IMG/VR virus record: IMGVR_UViG_3300042357_000665
Location: 1 to 35,164 of that record
Origin: a virus
Strand: one strand, 5' to 3'
Length of the DNA stretch: 35,164 nt
Shown: piece after piece, positions 8,897 through 17,800 of the stretch
How the letters are laid out: every line of letters starts with the position of its first letter
Numbering within the stretch: the stretch's first letter is position 1
Notes under the pieces: generated by a model
Told to the model about the DNA's origin: nothing
The model's input: the letters and a program-made list of their open reading frames with translations, nothing else
Database searches by the model: none
Translations under genes and position numbers: made by a program

Positions 8897-9601
8897 TTAC
8901 CACGCCTTACAGGACCAAAATCTTGCTTTCCACTTAGGGCCTGGAGTTTCACAACGATGCCTTGCTCTAAAACTTTTTCTTCTTTTGGGATTGCTCTTTT
9001 TGATTCTCATGTTTGGGTCCCCAAAGTTAACTTTTACAACATTGCCCTTGTCATTCTTCACATAAACAGAAAACTTCTTTGGACCGTCAGGAGTTCGAAA
9101 AGGTTTATTTAACTTGACATTTTTTTTCTTTTTAGAAGCAGTTTTGCACTCACCACCACAAGAGCATGAGCCTCCATGTTTGCACGAATGATACATTTCT
9201 TCGTCTGGGTCGATTCGATAAGTGTTATCCCCTAAAAAATCAAATCTTCCACGAGAGCCTTCGTCTACAATATGTGACACTAAGTCTTCTAAATTATCAA
9301 AGTGCTGATTATCATCATCATTCATCAAACCATACTCAATTCCTTTTGGCCCTATATGAATCCAAATTTCTTGAACACTTGTGTGCTTTTGAGACCTCTC
9401 TGGGATACTCAGCTCGTCCATGAGTTCATTTTCATAATCTTCACACTGCTCAAAACCCATATTTCCAAGTACTTCAACTAAAGGATGATTTTGGTGAGCT
9501 ATACGAATAGCTGAAAAAAGCATTGCTTTAGATTCAGAAACATTTCCCTTTTCATACAGCTCTTGTGCAAGATTTGCTAGTTTGTGTGCCAGTTTGTTCA
9601 T
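8897..9601 (-). CDS. protein with helical leader, Cys cluster and conserved basic C-terminal domain
   Basis: I place the start at the ATG at 9601 (234 residues). A longer frame from a GTG at 9628 runs through a hairpin repeat and is unlikely. The N-terminus is a helical leader with Gly and Ala at the same spacing as in the proteins at 8132 and 29805. The middle is acidic, followed by a Cys/His cluster ('HSCKHGGSCSCGGECK', probably metal-binding). The C-terminal 60-70 residues are basic and distinctive: 'KKFSVYVKNDKG', 'FGDPNMRIKKSNPKRR', 'FRARHRC' and the end 'WSCKAW'. From memory, a C-terminal domain of this FRARHxC...WSCKxW type recurs in large-phage proteins, but I cannot name its function. 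A DNA- or metal-binding virion protein is possible. Confidence 0.6.
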   Translation of the reverse strand: MNKLAHKLANLAQELYEKGNVSESKAMLFSAIRIAHQNHPLVEVLGNMGFEQCEDYENELMDELSIPERSQKHTSVQEIWIHIGPKGIEYGLMNDDDNQHFDNLEDLVSHIVDEGSRGRFDFLGDNTYRIDPDEEMYHSCKHGGSCSCGGECKTASKKKKNVKLNKPFRTPDGPKKFSVYVKNDKGNVVKVNFGDPNMRIKKSNPKRRKSFRARHRCETPGPKWKARFWSCKAW

Positions 9602-9618
9602 AATTATATTCGTGATAA

Positions 9619-9651
9619 GAAACCCCACTCCTTGTGGGTGAGGTAGTTGAC
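9619..9651 (-). repeat. GC-rich hairpin repeat, copy 1 (IS200/IS605-end-like)
   Basis: On the minus strand this reads 'GTCAACTACCTCACCCACAA' followed by 'GGAGTGGGGTTTC', with a CCCAC/GTGGG stem. It matches 23400-23433 at 29 of 34 aligned positions, one of them a one-base gap. Both copies lie just upstream of a start codon. The shape and the 'CTACxTCxCCCACAAGG...GGGGTTTC' string resemble, from memory, the right-end or guide-RNA scaffold hairpin next to TnpB genes of IS200/IS605-type elements. No tnpA or tnpB is present here. Confidence 0.55.
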
Positions 9652-9652
9652 A

Positions 9653-10246
9653 TTAATAGATATTCTTCAAGCAAAAAATCGCGCCTATTCTAAATGCTTC
9701 TTGAGAAGATTTATTTTCAATATCCTCTGGCATTTCACGCATAATTTCTTCAAGAATTTTATCCATTCTTTCTTCATGTTCTGCTTTAGGGTCATCTCCT
9801 AATTCACCTGGGAGAGGAGGATTGAAATCGTCAGGGTTGTACTGATCATTAGGGCTATCATAGATTTGAGCCTTTTTCATGGTTTTAGGCTTTGAATCTT
9901 TACCATGCTCATCCAAAACAAAACAATCCTCATGCTTGGCTACTTTCCAATTAAGAAAAACTGCAGCTTGTTCTGCCACAGACAATGCTTTAGTAGCTTG
10001 AGCCTTAGTTTTGTATCCATAGCCCTTGCCTCTCATTCCGCAAAAACCATCCATTTCTTTAAGTTTGGACTTGAAAGAGCCTTTTTCACTTTTTTTAGCG
10101 TACTTGTTAATCAAGTTATTTAGTGTCGAAGATACTTTTTTAGTGGACTTTTTTTCTGTAGCTTCAATTAAATGATAAGCAAATTCATGGTCGCCATCGG
10201 CAGCCTTTTTTTCAGCTAATTTTTGAAGAATATTGTTCACGCTCAT
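9653..10246 (-). CDS. helical-leader protein, unknown
   Basis: A 197-residue protein with an N-terminal helical, Ala/Lys-rich segment ('ILQKLAEKKAADGDHEFAYH') that weakly resembles the leaders at 8132, 8897 and 29805. Next is a Gly-containing stretch 'MDGFCGMRGKGYGYKTKAQA', then an acidic Pro/Asp region ('NPPLPGELGDDPKAEHEER'). No known fold is recognised. It has a clear ribosome-binding site within the 19-base leader 10244-10262, which is repeated exactly before the 664-residue gene at 29771. It is probably co-transcribed with its neighbours after the capsid gene. Confidence 0.55.
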   Translation of the reverse strand: MSVNNILQKLAEKKAADGDHEFAYHLIEATEKKSTKKVSSTLNNLINKYAKKSEKGSFKSKLKEMDGFCGMRGKGYGYKTKAQATKALSVAEQAAVFLNWKVAKHEDCFVLDEHGKDSKPKTMKKAQIYDSPNDQYNPDDFNPPLPGELGDDPKAEHEERMDKILEEIMREMPEDIENKSSQEAFRIGAIFCLKNIY

Positions 10247-10262
10247 AATATTTTTTTCCTTG
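10244..10262 (-). promoter_or_regulatory. shared 19-base translation leader, copy 1
   Basis: Minus-strand 'CAAGGAAAAAAATATTATG' including the ATG. It is identical to 29769-29787, in front of the 664-residue gene. AAGGA can serve as Shine-Dalgarno, with a run of A/T before the start. The exact identity upstream of two unrelated genes suggests either a duplicated leader or a strongly preferred translation-start context. Confidence 0.5.
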
Positions 10263-10285
10263 TGTTACTGGTTAAAACCTTTTTT

Positions 10286-10543
10286 TCACTTATCTTTAAG
10301 ATAATTTAATAGCTGTTTTTTGGTAGAAAATGTCATCACATTTTTATCATTTTCCGTTGCGCGATACACTTGCTTTCCATTTTTGTCTAAGGTTTCAAAT
10401 ATTTGTATTTTAGATCCATTTGGACTATTTGTCTCCGCAACTTTATTTTTGAATTGTGTTTGATTGAGAGCTTTTTTAATCAGCTCAATTTTCGCGCGGG
10501 ATTCCACAGTCATATTTTTAAAAGATTCAATTTCTTTGTCCAT
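10286..10543 (-). CDS. small lysine-rich protein, unknown
   Basis: An 85-residue basic protein with a helical first half and a beta-like middle ('SKIQIFETLDKNGKQVYRAT') and a final helix 'TKKQLLNYLKDK'. The pattern recalls small beta-hairpin-plus-helix domains, but I cannot assign a family. It contains 'KVAE' at the helix-to-strand junction. The start shares a 20-base leader with the upstream hydrolase gene (10535-10554 versus 11278-11297). The stop is TGA, and the gene lies 2 bases after the hydrolase stop. Confidence 0.5.
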   Translation of the reverse strand: MDKEIESFKNMTVESRAKIELIKKALNQTQFKNKVAETNSPNGSKIQIFETLDKNGKQVYRATENDKNVMTFSTKKQLLNYLKDK

Positions 10544-10554
10544 ATTTACTTATT
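10535..10554 (-). promoter_or_regulatory. shared 20-base leader, copy 1
   Basis: Minus-strand 'AATAAGTAAATATGGACAAA' spans the start codon of the 85-residue gene and is identical to 11278-11297 at the hydrolase start. Both lack a canonical Shine-Dalgarno sequence. It may be a phage-specific start context or a promoter-proximal element, duplicated together with the first codons (Met-Asp-Lys). Confidence 0.45.
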
Positions 10555-11286
10555 CACTATGAACTGCGAGATTATCCTTCTTACATTAAAAGAATTGAAA
10601 TAAGCAAGATGACTAAACGGATTCCAGAAGGTAAAAAGATTGCCACATATTATAGATTTGTCAATTATATTTTTATCTTGGTAAAAGAATTTATTGATTT
10701 TTTTCACGGGAAAACCAATTACATCATAAGGAGAATAAATGTTTAGCCAATTTTTCACACGAATTGGAAAACCTCCATCGCGCTTTTGAAGACTGTAAAT
10801 GAACAAAGGAGAGCCTAATGTGACCAAATGTTCTAAGCTTGAAATTGCGTTTACAGCCGTAGCCTTAAATAACGTATTCGATTTAGTAGCTGGATTTTGA
10901 ATACTGTAAATGTAATCAAAAATAATCACAGACCCTAAACTATGAGCAATAATGCATAATTTGCCCCCATCAAGCCATTTCTCGATTTCTAAAAGTTTTT
11001 TATCGAGATCTGTGTGTAATTTTTTATAAAAAACCGAATCTTTTGCATAAGAAATAGCATCTCCAGCATACTCAATCGCTATTTTCCTTGAAAATCTCCA
11101 ACCTAAATCATTTAAATATCTTTTTAAATAATTTTCATGATCGTTTAGTAGATGCTGCCAATAAAATTCAAAAAACTTGACTTCACAATTCTTAAAGTTT
11201 TGACCTAACTTTTTATGGAAATCATCCGAATAGCCAGCTTTCTGGTCTCCAATTCCGTGTATTGATAAAATAGCTATTTTGTCCAT
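10546..11286 (-). CDS. alpha/beta-hydrolase (lipase/esterase-like)
   Basis: A 246-residue protein with a full alpha/beta-hydrolase signature: an N-terminal strand and 'SIHGIGDQ' (oxyanion region, His10-Gly11), the nucleophile elbow 'IIAHSLGSVIIF' (Ser116 in A-H-S-L-G), a candidate acid Asp188 in 'NIYSPYDVIGFP', and a candidate His226 in 'NPFSHLAY'. All three triad residues fall in the expected order. There is no signal peptide or transmembrane segment, so it is cytoplasmic or packaged in the virion. It lies directly after the capsid-gene terminator, with a leader shared with the next gene. The substrate cannot be told. Esterase or lipase action on host envelope or small esters is possible. 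Such an enzyme inside a head block is unusual. Confidence 0.8.
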   Translation of the reverse strand: MDKIAILSIHGIGDQKAGYSDDFHKKLGQNFKNCEVKFFEFYWQHLLNDHENYLKRYLNDLGWRFSRKIAIEYAGDAISYAKDSVFYKKLHTDLDKKLLEIEKWLDGGKLCIIAHSLGSVIIFDYIYSIQNPATKSNTLFKATAVNAISSLEHLVTLGSPLFIYSLQKRDGGFPIRVKNWLNIYSPYDVIGFPVKKINKFFYQDKNIIDKSIICGNLFTFWNPFSHLAYFNSFNVRRIISQFIVNK

Positions 11287-11297
11287 ATTTACTTATT
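11278..11297 (-). promoter_or_regulatory. shared 20-base leader, copy 2
   Basis: Exact match to 10535-10554, spanning the ATG of the hydrolase gene ('AATAAGTAAATATGGACAAA' on the minus strand). The flanking bases differ on both sides, so this is a bounded repeat and not part of a longer duplicated gene end. Confidence 0.45.
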
Positions 11298-11346
11298 TCG
11301 AGAGCTTGAAAATTAACCCTCTTTAGGAATGAGAGAATGTTAAGGC

Positions 11347-11377
11347 AAAAAAAATCCCCGGACAAGCCGGGGATTTT
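11347..11377 (-). terminator. strong intrinsic terminator after the major capsid gene
   Basis: A perfect 11-bp stem AAAATCCCCGG / CCGGGGATTTT with a 5-base loop, followed on the minus strand by a run of eight T. It starts 18 bases past the capsid stop codon. The GC-rich core and U-tract are the classical rho-independent form. It probably caps the abundant capsid transcript and lowers expression of the hydrolase and the small genes beyond it. Confidence 0.9.
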
Positions 11378-11394
11378 AACTTGAATGCTAGAAT

Positions 11395-12249
11395 TTAGCT
11401 AACAATAATTCTCGAAAGAGAAAAGTCATTTATGACTGCGAAGCCGAGTTCTTCGTAAACAACCCAACCCAATCGCAGGCGACGAGTGTCGTCAGCTGGA
11501 AGGACTGTGATGTCTTGTCGAATGGGAATTGCGCCAACGTATTGGGCAGGAGCCATAATAAACACACAGTTCTTTGGCACCATTGTCGACAAGTGAATGT
11601 CAGCAGTGTAGAGGTGACCATAGAGACCAGTCTGAAGAATATCGCGCTGAGTGGCTTGATCGTAAACGTCTGGGCCCCAGCCTCGGAAATCCTTGTAGCG
11701 AGCAGGAGGTACAACAATCTTTGCGCCGATGAGCTCGTGCTCTTCGATCAAAGTAAGTGCAAGGTTAACTTGCTCAAGCTGAACTGTACCGGCAACACTA
11801 ATGGTTTGATCGGTAGGAGTGCCAGCATTGATGACCTTGAACACTTCTGTGTCCTCTTGTCGCTGCAGTGAATCCTTGGCGCGAATTTGAGCTCGGTCAA
11901 CGATGTAGAACCGTCGGGCGCGAACTTCGCTGTAACGAATCACTGGGTTTGCAGCAATTTCAAAGGTTGGAACGAGTAGCTCTTCTGCTTCAATTTCTGA
12001 AGTAGGAACAGCGCCTCTCTTGCCAACTACGAACGACTTAGCTGTGACATCTCTTTCATAGCGAGGAAGAACGCCCTGCGGGAGTTCGTCCACCAAAAGA
12101 AGCTTTCGACCAATTGCTTGGTACTGAAGAGCGTTCTTGATTGGCTCAACCATTGCTTGTGCAAGCGCAGTCTTTCCTTCTGCTGTTTCGAGGGCCATAG
12201 CCACAATTTGTTCTCTTGTTTCGTTAATGTTATTTTTAATAAGTGACAT
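11395..12249 (-). CDS. major capsid protein (HK97-fold type)
   Basis: A 284-residue protein that forms the icosahedral shell. Visible features fit short HK97-fold capsid proteins: a helical N-arm ('REQIVAMALETAEGKTALAQ'), a long P-domain-like helix ('TVQLEQVNLALTLIEEHEL'), the loop 'GAKIVVPPARYKDFRGWG', and a beta-rich C-terminal A-domain ('PKNCVFIMAPAQYVGAIPIR', 'LGWVVYEELGFAVIND'). The gene is visibly less AT-rich than its neighbours, as expected for the most highly expressed phage gene. It lies last in the head operon before the strong terminator and downstream of scaffold and decoration genes. There is no obvious scaffold-like delta domain, so the separate upstream protein probably scaffolds. 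Its identity rests on fold pattern, composition and position. Confidence 0.8.
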   Translation of the reverse strand: MSLIKNNINETREQIVAMALETAEGKTALAQAMVEPIKNALQYQAIGRKLLLVDELPQGVLPRYERDVTAKSFVVGKRGAVPTSEIEAEELLVPTFEIAANPVIRYSEVRARRFYIVDRAQIRAKDSLQRQEDTEVFKVINAGTPTDQTISVAGTVQLEQVNLALTLIEEHELIGAKIVVPPARYKDFRGWGPDVYDQATQRDILQTGLYGHLYTADIHLSTMVPKNCVFIMAPAQYVGAIPIRQDITVLPADDTRRLRLGWVVYEELGFAVINDFSLSRIIVS

Positions 12250-12265
12250 TTTAATTTATTCCCCC

Positions 12266-12961
12266 TTATAATAGTGTCCAGTACAGAAGAGCTGCTCCGG
12301 AGTCATAGAAATCGACGCGCCCAACGGCTGGACCATCAGTTCCTAAATCATCAAGTTTGACTAATGTTCCACTGAGTGCGCCATTCACAGTATCAGCTGA
12401 AACCGTCAATAGATCACCACTAACAGGAGTCCAAGATGCAGCGGCACCATCGGTGGTAGCTGTAGCTGTGATCTTTAGTTGGAACCTGTCGGTCACAAAT
12501 TGTGAACCAGGTGTATTGTAAACGCTTACGCCTCTTTGAGCATAAGTTGGGATTGATGCAGTGAGGTTAGTCACCTGAGCGATTGATTCATCTTTAAAAT
12601 CACCAATTGCTCTCTTAGCGCCAACATAAAAGCCCGCAGTGTAGCTCTGGAATATGTTACCATTCACAAAGTTAGAACCAGCTGGATCATTGTTGATCAT
12701 TTGAGGTGTTTCACCGTTTGGATTAGTTCCCAGCGCGTCGTCAGCGGAGACTCCAACAATAAAACCTCGGCGATCTGCACCGCCACCAATTGTATTTTGC
12801 GCACCACCTAACGAACCGTTTCGAGTTGCGCGCATAACCAATGGGGGATTCTGTGAAGTGTCAGAAATTCTAATTGCTAGAATATCACCGGCAAGAATTG
12901 GGTCTGCAGAAAGTTTGTTGTAGTTTACTGCAGTAACTGTATTTAATGCTCTTAATGCCAT
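12266..12961 (-). CDS. putative capsid decoration or head-stabilising protein
   Basis: A 231-residue protein rich in Gly, Ala, Thr, Asp and Asn and beta-like throughout. It begins 'MALRALNTVTAVNYNKLSAD' and 'DILAIRISDTSQNPPLVMRA', a pattern seen in small head-decoration proteins encoded next to capsid genes. It lies 16 bases upstream of the capsid start, with a strong ribosome-binding site (AAGGAGA at about 12973-12979). Like the capsid gene it is less AT-rich than most of the window, suggesting high expression. No enzyme motif is seen. An alternative is a fibre-like head protein. Confidence 0.65.
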   Translation of the reverse strand: MALRALNTVTAVNYNKLSADPILAGDILAIRISDTSQNPPLVMRATRNGSLGGAQNTIGGGADRRGFIVGVSADDALGTNPNGETPQMINNDPAGSNFVNGNIFQSYTAGFYVGAKRAIGDFKDESIAQVTNLTASIPTYAQRGVSVYNTPGSQFVTDRFQLKITATATTDGAAASWTPVSGDLLTVSADTVNGALSGTLVKLDDLGTDGPAVGRVDFYDSGAALLYWTLL

Positions 12962-13014
12962 TTTTTTTAATTTCTCCTTTAAATGTTTTTTGGTAAGTCA
13001 AATTACTTTCGTAA

Positions 13015-14748
13015 TTAGCCCTCCATCTCAGTGTCAACTTTTGCTGTTGTCCATCCAATGTTGCGTAAAGCATTTTGAATATCAAGCGCACCACTCAAAT
13101 CGCTATTTGAAGCTGTTCGCACTGTTGGGTTAAAGGTAATCCCAGTGGAAGCAACTCGTGTGTTTTTACCACCCGAAGCAGCAAGCTTCTCGGCGTGAGC
13201 AGCGGCGTTTGCCAGCATAAGTTTAGTTTGTTTAATCATAGAAGTGACTGTCAGACCATCTGCCAGCATCCCTTCGGCGTAAGAATCAAGCTCATCATTT
13301 GGAAGAATTCCAGCAAGAGCTAGCTTGCTCGAACATGCATAAGAAGTTTTGAGTCGAGCCTTATAAAGCTCAGCTTTCTTTTCTTCAGATTCTGCATGAT
13401 CGTGATCATGATCTTCTTTGTCTCGCCCAGCTTTTGTAACTTGAACTTTCAACGGCACTTCCATGTCCATTGTTTGACTCTTTTTATGACCGAGATCATC
13501 TTTTTTAAGTAGCTTAGCAAGCATTTCTGAGTAAGTATTTTCGCCATGCTTCACCTCACCTGCATCTTCAGATTCGCAATCTTTTGCTTCATCTTTCATG
13601 TCTTTATGATCTTCAGAAGCATAATTGCCAGCTGTTCGAATAGCCTTGAATAGCTCAAGAGCTTCGGCATAGGTAATTTTGGCGAGATCTTCATCATCCA
13701 CACCGGCAGATCGAAGTGCGTAAGCTAGTGCTTCTTCAGCTTCTTCAGTATCAAATTCACCCAATGAAGATGAATTGACTGTTCTCTTAAGAGACAGTTC
13801 GCGCTCGGTGGGAATAGGAGCTTCAGTGTAAAGATCCTCGTTGCCTTGTGAAGGAACCTCAAATGGATTAAATTCCAATTGATATTCATGTGTGTCTTCT
13901 GGAGCACCATCAAACTTAGTTTGACTGAACTCGCTTAAGCCCAAATCTTTTTCTAGACCACTTAAAAGGTCAGAAAAAACTGGAATATTTTGGTCTGCAT
14001 AGTCTAATGAGTCGAGTTCAGGATCTGACGATCCTCCTTCGAATTTCATTGTTGGGTAACGGTCTTCCTCTCGATATTGTTCGCTATTTGCATAGTCGAA
14101 TTTTGATCTATGAGAGACAGACTCAAATTCATCATCTTGCACAGCGGCAAGAATAGTTTTTCGTAAAGCCTTTCGGGCTTCTAGCTGTTTTTTATCCATG
14201 TCATTGTCTCCAATATTTTTCTTGTTTTTGTGAACATTTGCGTGATCCATTGAATCTGCATCAGTGTCACCTAAAACAATCTCGAGAGCTTTTTCCACTT
14301 CTCTAATTTTGTCAGCAGGTACTGAAATGTGGATCGTTGCGATTTCATCATCACTTACTTCGAACTCGTCATTAAAAGCATCATCTTCATGATCTCCATC
14401 TTCGTCTTCGTCAATTTCATCTTCGTCGCCGTCGATTTCATCTTCGTCCTCGCAAATATCATGTTCGTCATCAGGGGTTTCATTTTCGAAGTCTTCGTCA
14501 TCGTAAACCATTTTTCCAATTAAATCCTTTGGCAAGTCATCAACTTCTAAGCCTTCTTTTTCAAAAAGCTTAGGTAGAAACATTTCTCTCATACTTTCTG
14601 CGACTACTTTTGCTGATTTTTCATCCATGGCCACTTTGGTCATAAGATCTTCTTTACAAGCAGTCAAGTCGTTTTTGTCAGAGGAAAGAATTTCATGAAG
14701 TTTCATTGCTTTCCTGATATTTAATTGTTCGCTTTGGTTTCCTTTCAT
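13015..14748 (-). CDS. acidic scaffold or head-core protein
   Basis: A 577-residue, strongly acidic protein with an Asp/Glu run at about residues 78-118 ('CEDEDEIDGDEDEIDEDEDG'). Highly charged helical segments follow, and the Ala-rich C-terminus carries 'KLAASGGKNTRVASTG' and 'RTASNSD'. It lies between the protease fusion and the decoration/capsid genes, where scaffold or core proteins are usual, and the acidic low-complexity composition fits a removable internal scaffold. The [KR]-h-A-S motifs near its C-terminus are candidate protease sites. The start ATG at 14748 has AAGGAAC upstream; an internal ATG (Met15, 'MKLHEILSSDK') also has a good site. No homologous family is recognised. Confidence 0.6.
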   Translation of the reverse strand: MKGNQSEQLNIRKAMKLHEILSSDKNDLTACKEDLMTKVAMDEKSAKVVAESMREMFLPKLFEKEGLEVDDLPKDLIGKMVYDDEDFENETPDDEHDICEDEDEIDGDEDEIDEDEDGDHEDDAFNDEFEVSDDEIATIHISVPADKIREVEKALEIVLGDTDADSMDHANVHKNKKNIGDNDMDKKQLEARKALRKTILAAVQDDEFESVSHRSKFDYANSEQYREEDRYPTMKFEGGSSDPELDSLDYADQNIPVFSDLLSGLEKDLGLSEFSQTKFDGAPEDTHEYQLEFNPFEVPSQGNEDLYTEAPIPTERELSLKRTVNSSSLGEFDTEEAEEALAYALRSAGVDDEDLAKITYAEALELFKAIRTAGNYASEDHKDMKDEAKDCESEDAGEVKHGENTYSEMLAKLLKKDDLGHKKSQTMDMEVPLKVQVTKAGRDKEDHDHDHAESEEKKAELYKARLKTSYACSSKLALAGILPNDELDSYAEGMLADGLTVTSMIKQTKLMLANAAAHAEKLAASGGKNTRVASTGITFNPTVRTASNSDLSGALDIQNALRNIGWTTAKVDTEMEG

Positions 14749-14805
14749 AGTTTGTTCCTTTTTACTAGAACTATTTGTTTATTCAAGAGAATTTTTGATT
14801 CTCCT

Positions 14806-17800
14806 TTAAATCCATACAATACTTGTATCAATTTCACCTGGTTTTCCTGGTACTTTTTTTACTTCTGTAACAGAAATTGTTCCACAATCGTAGCAATAGG
14901 TATTTTTTTCTTGCTTTGAGGCAGTTCTTGAACCACATGAGGGGCAAATCATTCCTACAGGAAGTTTGTGAGCAGTTCGTTTATCAAATCCTTCGGATAG
15001 AGCATTTGCATAAACATCAGCTGTTGTGCGGTATGCCACTTTGACCATGACTTTACTTGTGGATGCCATCGCACCCATTCCAGGAGCACCCATTCCAGCC
15101 ATACCCATTCCAGGAGCACCCATTCCAGGAGCACCCATTCCAGGAGCGCCAGCTCCAGGAGTGGCCATACCTGTTTCAGCAGTTGCCAGAGGCGCGCCAA
15201 TACCGCCAGTTGGAGGTAACGGCATAGCGGCAGTTGCTGCGTCTAGGCCACCTGCTTCACTTTCTTCTTTATCTCCTTTTCCTGAAGGAACAGCTTCTAC
15301 AATAAATTTATATTTAAGTTGAGTGTCACAGCTGTTGCATTCACCTTCGCCATTGGCGATATCAACATCTTTTGATCCGCATTGTGGACAAATAGTGCCC
15401 CAGGGAGACTTTGTTCCTGGCTCAGACTGTGCATCTAAAGCTGCATCATCGTCCATACCAGGAGTAGAACCAGTTAAACTTGAGAGACCTAAATCTGCGG
15501 CTCCACCGGCCATTCCAGCATCAGGTGCTCCTCCCAAGAGCGGATCCATGGCACCAGGAGCAGCACCAGCAGCACCAGGAGCACCAGGAGCAGCACCTGG
15601 CAAGCCCAGACCTTGAGCCACTTTAATTATATTTTGAAGTCTAGCCATTCTTCGCATTGATTTAGCCGAAGCTGTCATAACGATGGAAGGTGTTTCTTCC
15701 AAGGATTTCGGCATATTGTCAATTGGGCCCATTGACATAGCTTGAGCGCTTGGGTCAATTGGCATAGGAATATCAGACATTCCTTCTATTTCAGGCATTC
15801 CGGTGATTTCAGGAATTTCCGCTTTGACACGATCTTCATCAACGTAAGAATCTTCTTTCATCATTTCTGGTGAAAAAGACTTTGTTGCTTTCGTGCTCAC
15901 TTTTCCTGTAACCATTCCGTTGTCTTCGACATTAATTTCAGTTAATGCAAAAGTAGTTGGGTCAATCTCATATCCAGATTGCGAAAGAAGGTCAACAGCA
16001 AAATCTCTAAATTTTTGATTAAACGCTGCATCTTTAACATCAAAACCTAAATCTTCAACTGTTGCACAAATTGTAGTTTCATGCGATGTAATATCTGTTA
16101 CACGTACTGCGGCGGTTCGCATTGATTTCGATAGAACATTTTTTGCAGCATCAGGATACGAACAGAACAGTTTACTTGCAATTACAATTCTTTCTGTACT
16201 AAGATTATTTTGATTTGCTACATCTGCAAGCCAGCCAATAATTACGCTTCGGAGTTGATTCTTAGAAGCAGTCGCAGTTCTTCGATCTCTGGAACGTGCT
16301 GTAGCCAAGCTTGGGGTTCGCTGCATATCAATTTCTGAGGCCATATCTTCCGGAGCCATTTCGTTTACTGCTCCAACCATATCTTCAGGAGATACTCCAG
16401 CGTCTTCTCCAGCAAGGCTCAATCCAGTGACAGCGCCTTTCATAGCTTCATTATCTGTTGGCTCTTCAACTTCTTCATCCAAAACGCTTTCCATTTCTTC
16501 TTTTTTGGTATCTTTGGGAGCATTTCTTTCTAAAATGTCATCGAGTTTTTCAACAACTTTCTGTAAGTTATCTTTAATAACTGTGAAGGCTTCCATAATG
16601 TCGCCTTCTGAAGTTCCAGGTGTTGCTTCATCAGCAACGTCCTTCATCGCTTCAAGACCTAAATCGCTCGGATGCTCTTCGTCCATCATTGGTTCTTCGG
16701 GCACCATTGGGTCCGGCAGAGGTTGACCTTCTTTTTCGGCCTGAGCAAATTTAGTCATGAGTGAGCTGTACTCTCTTGTTCCTGTACCTAAGGATGCAAG
16801 CTTCAACACTTTTGGAAAATCTTGATTTGCAGAAAGAGTCAATAGCGCAGATAGCACAGTTCTTGGCGAAGATTTTGTTCTGGTGCAAGTTTTTATAATT
16901 CCATCAATAACATTGCACATCACTTCTCGCCCTGAAACTTCAGATCTGCTCAGATCAGGGTGAAGCATTTCTTGTAACGTTTTTGCACCAAGTCCTTTCT
17001 TGGCATCTTTTGACAACTCTGTTACAATGTAGACTAAATCTTCATGCCGTAGCGACTGAATCATTTCATTGTAGCTGTGAGTTTGCGGAGCATTTTTTCT
17101 TTGCTCTTCTAATTTAGCTTGGAAAGTTTCATCGGTGACACCAGCATGTTCTTTGTTAACTTCAGTTGTCAATCTCACAAGATCAAACTCTTTTTCTGAT
17201 TCAAGATTTTCATCAAGAGTCAGCATGTCATTCACTTTATTTTGCACTTCTGCAGTTTTCATGGTTTTTGAAAACTCTTGTAGAAGTTCACCGGCAACTT
17301 TATAACCGCTTCCGTTTTCCATTTGCGATAATTGTGTATCGTTCAAGTTTGGTTGCCAATTTGTCAATTGTCCTTTATAGAAACCTTTGATTCCTTTGTC
17401 GGTGGATAAAACCACTCTATTGCCATGGTTATCGTCCAGTTTAATGTCAATTCCTAAAGCAACTGAATTTTGCTTTTTGTAATCTTGTGCTATTTTTGCA
17501 AATTGATCCATAATATTTTTGTCTCCGCCAGAAACTGTTTGTATATTCTTCTGAGATGATAATAAATCACCTTCATAATTTTTTGTTTGTATTCCGCAAG
17601 CTTCTCGCAAATTATCTATTGCTACAATGACTTTTGAAATTTTATTTAATTTTTTGGTTTGTACATTCACTTCTTCAGTTTGATCTGAAGCCCAAACGAA
17701 TCTTGTGTTTGAAGTGTTTGCTGACACTCCTCCTCCAAGAGGCATCACGTATGGTTGTTGTGAAAACGGTGATATTAGCTGTCCAACAGAAGGCTGTTCA

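Noticed and set aside
9602-9628. GTG start for the Cys-cluster protein at 8897
   Set aside because: It begins inside the hairpin repeat. The ATG at 9601 gives an N-terminus matching the leaders of neighbouring proteins.
15071-15160. CRISPR-like array
   Set aside because: The 15-bp units are directly adjacent with no spacers, and they are in frame inside a coding linker.
15026-15616. Plus-strand open frames with Pro/Ala/Ile-rich repeats
   Set aside because: They are antisense shadows of the Gly/Pro/Met linkers in the minus-strand protease fusion gene.
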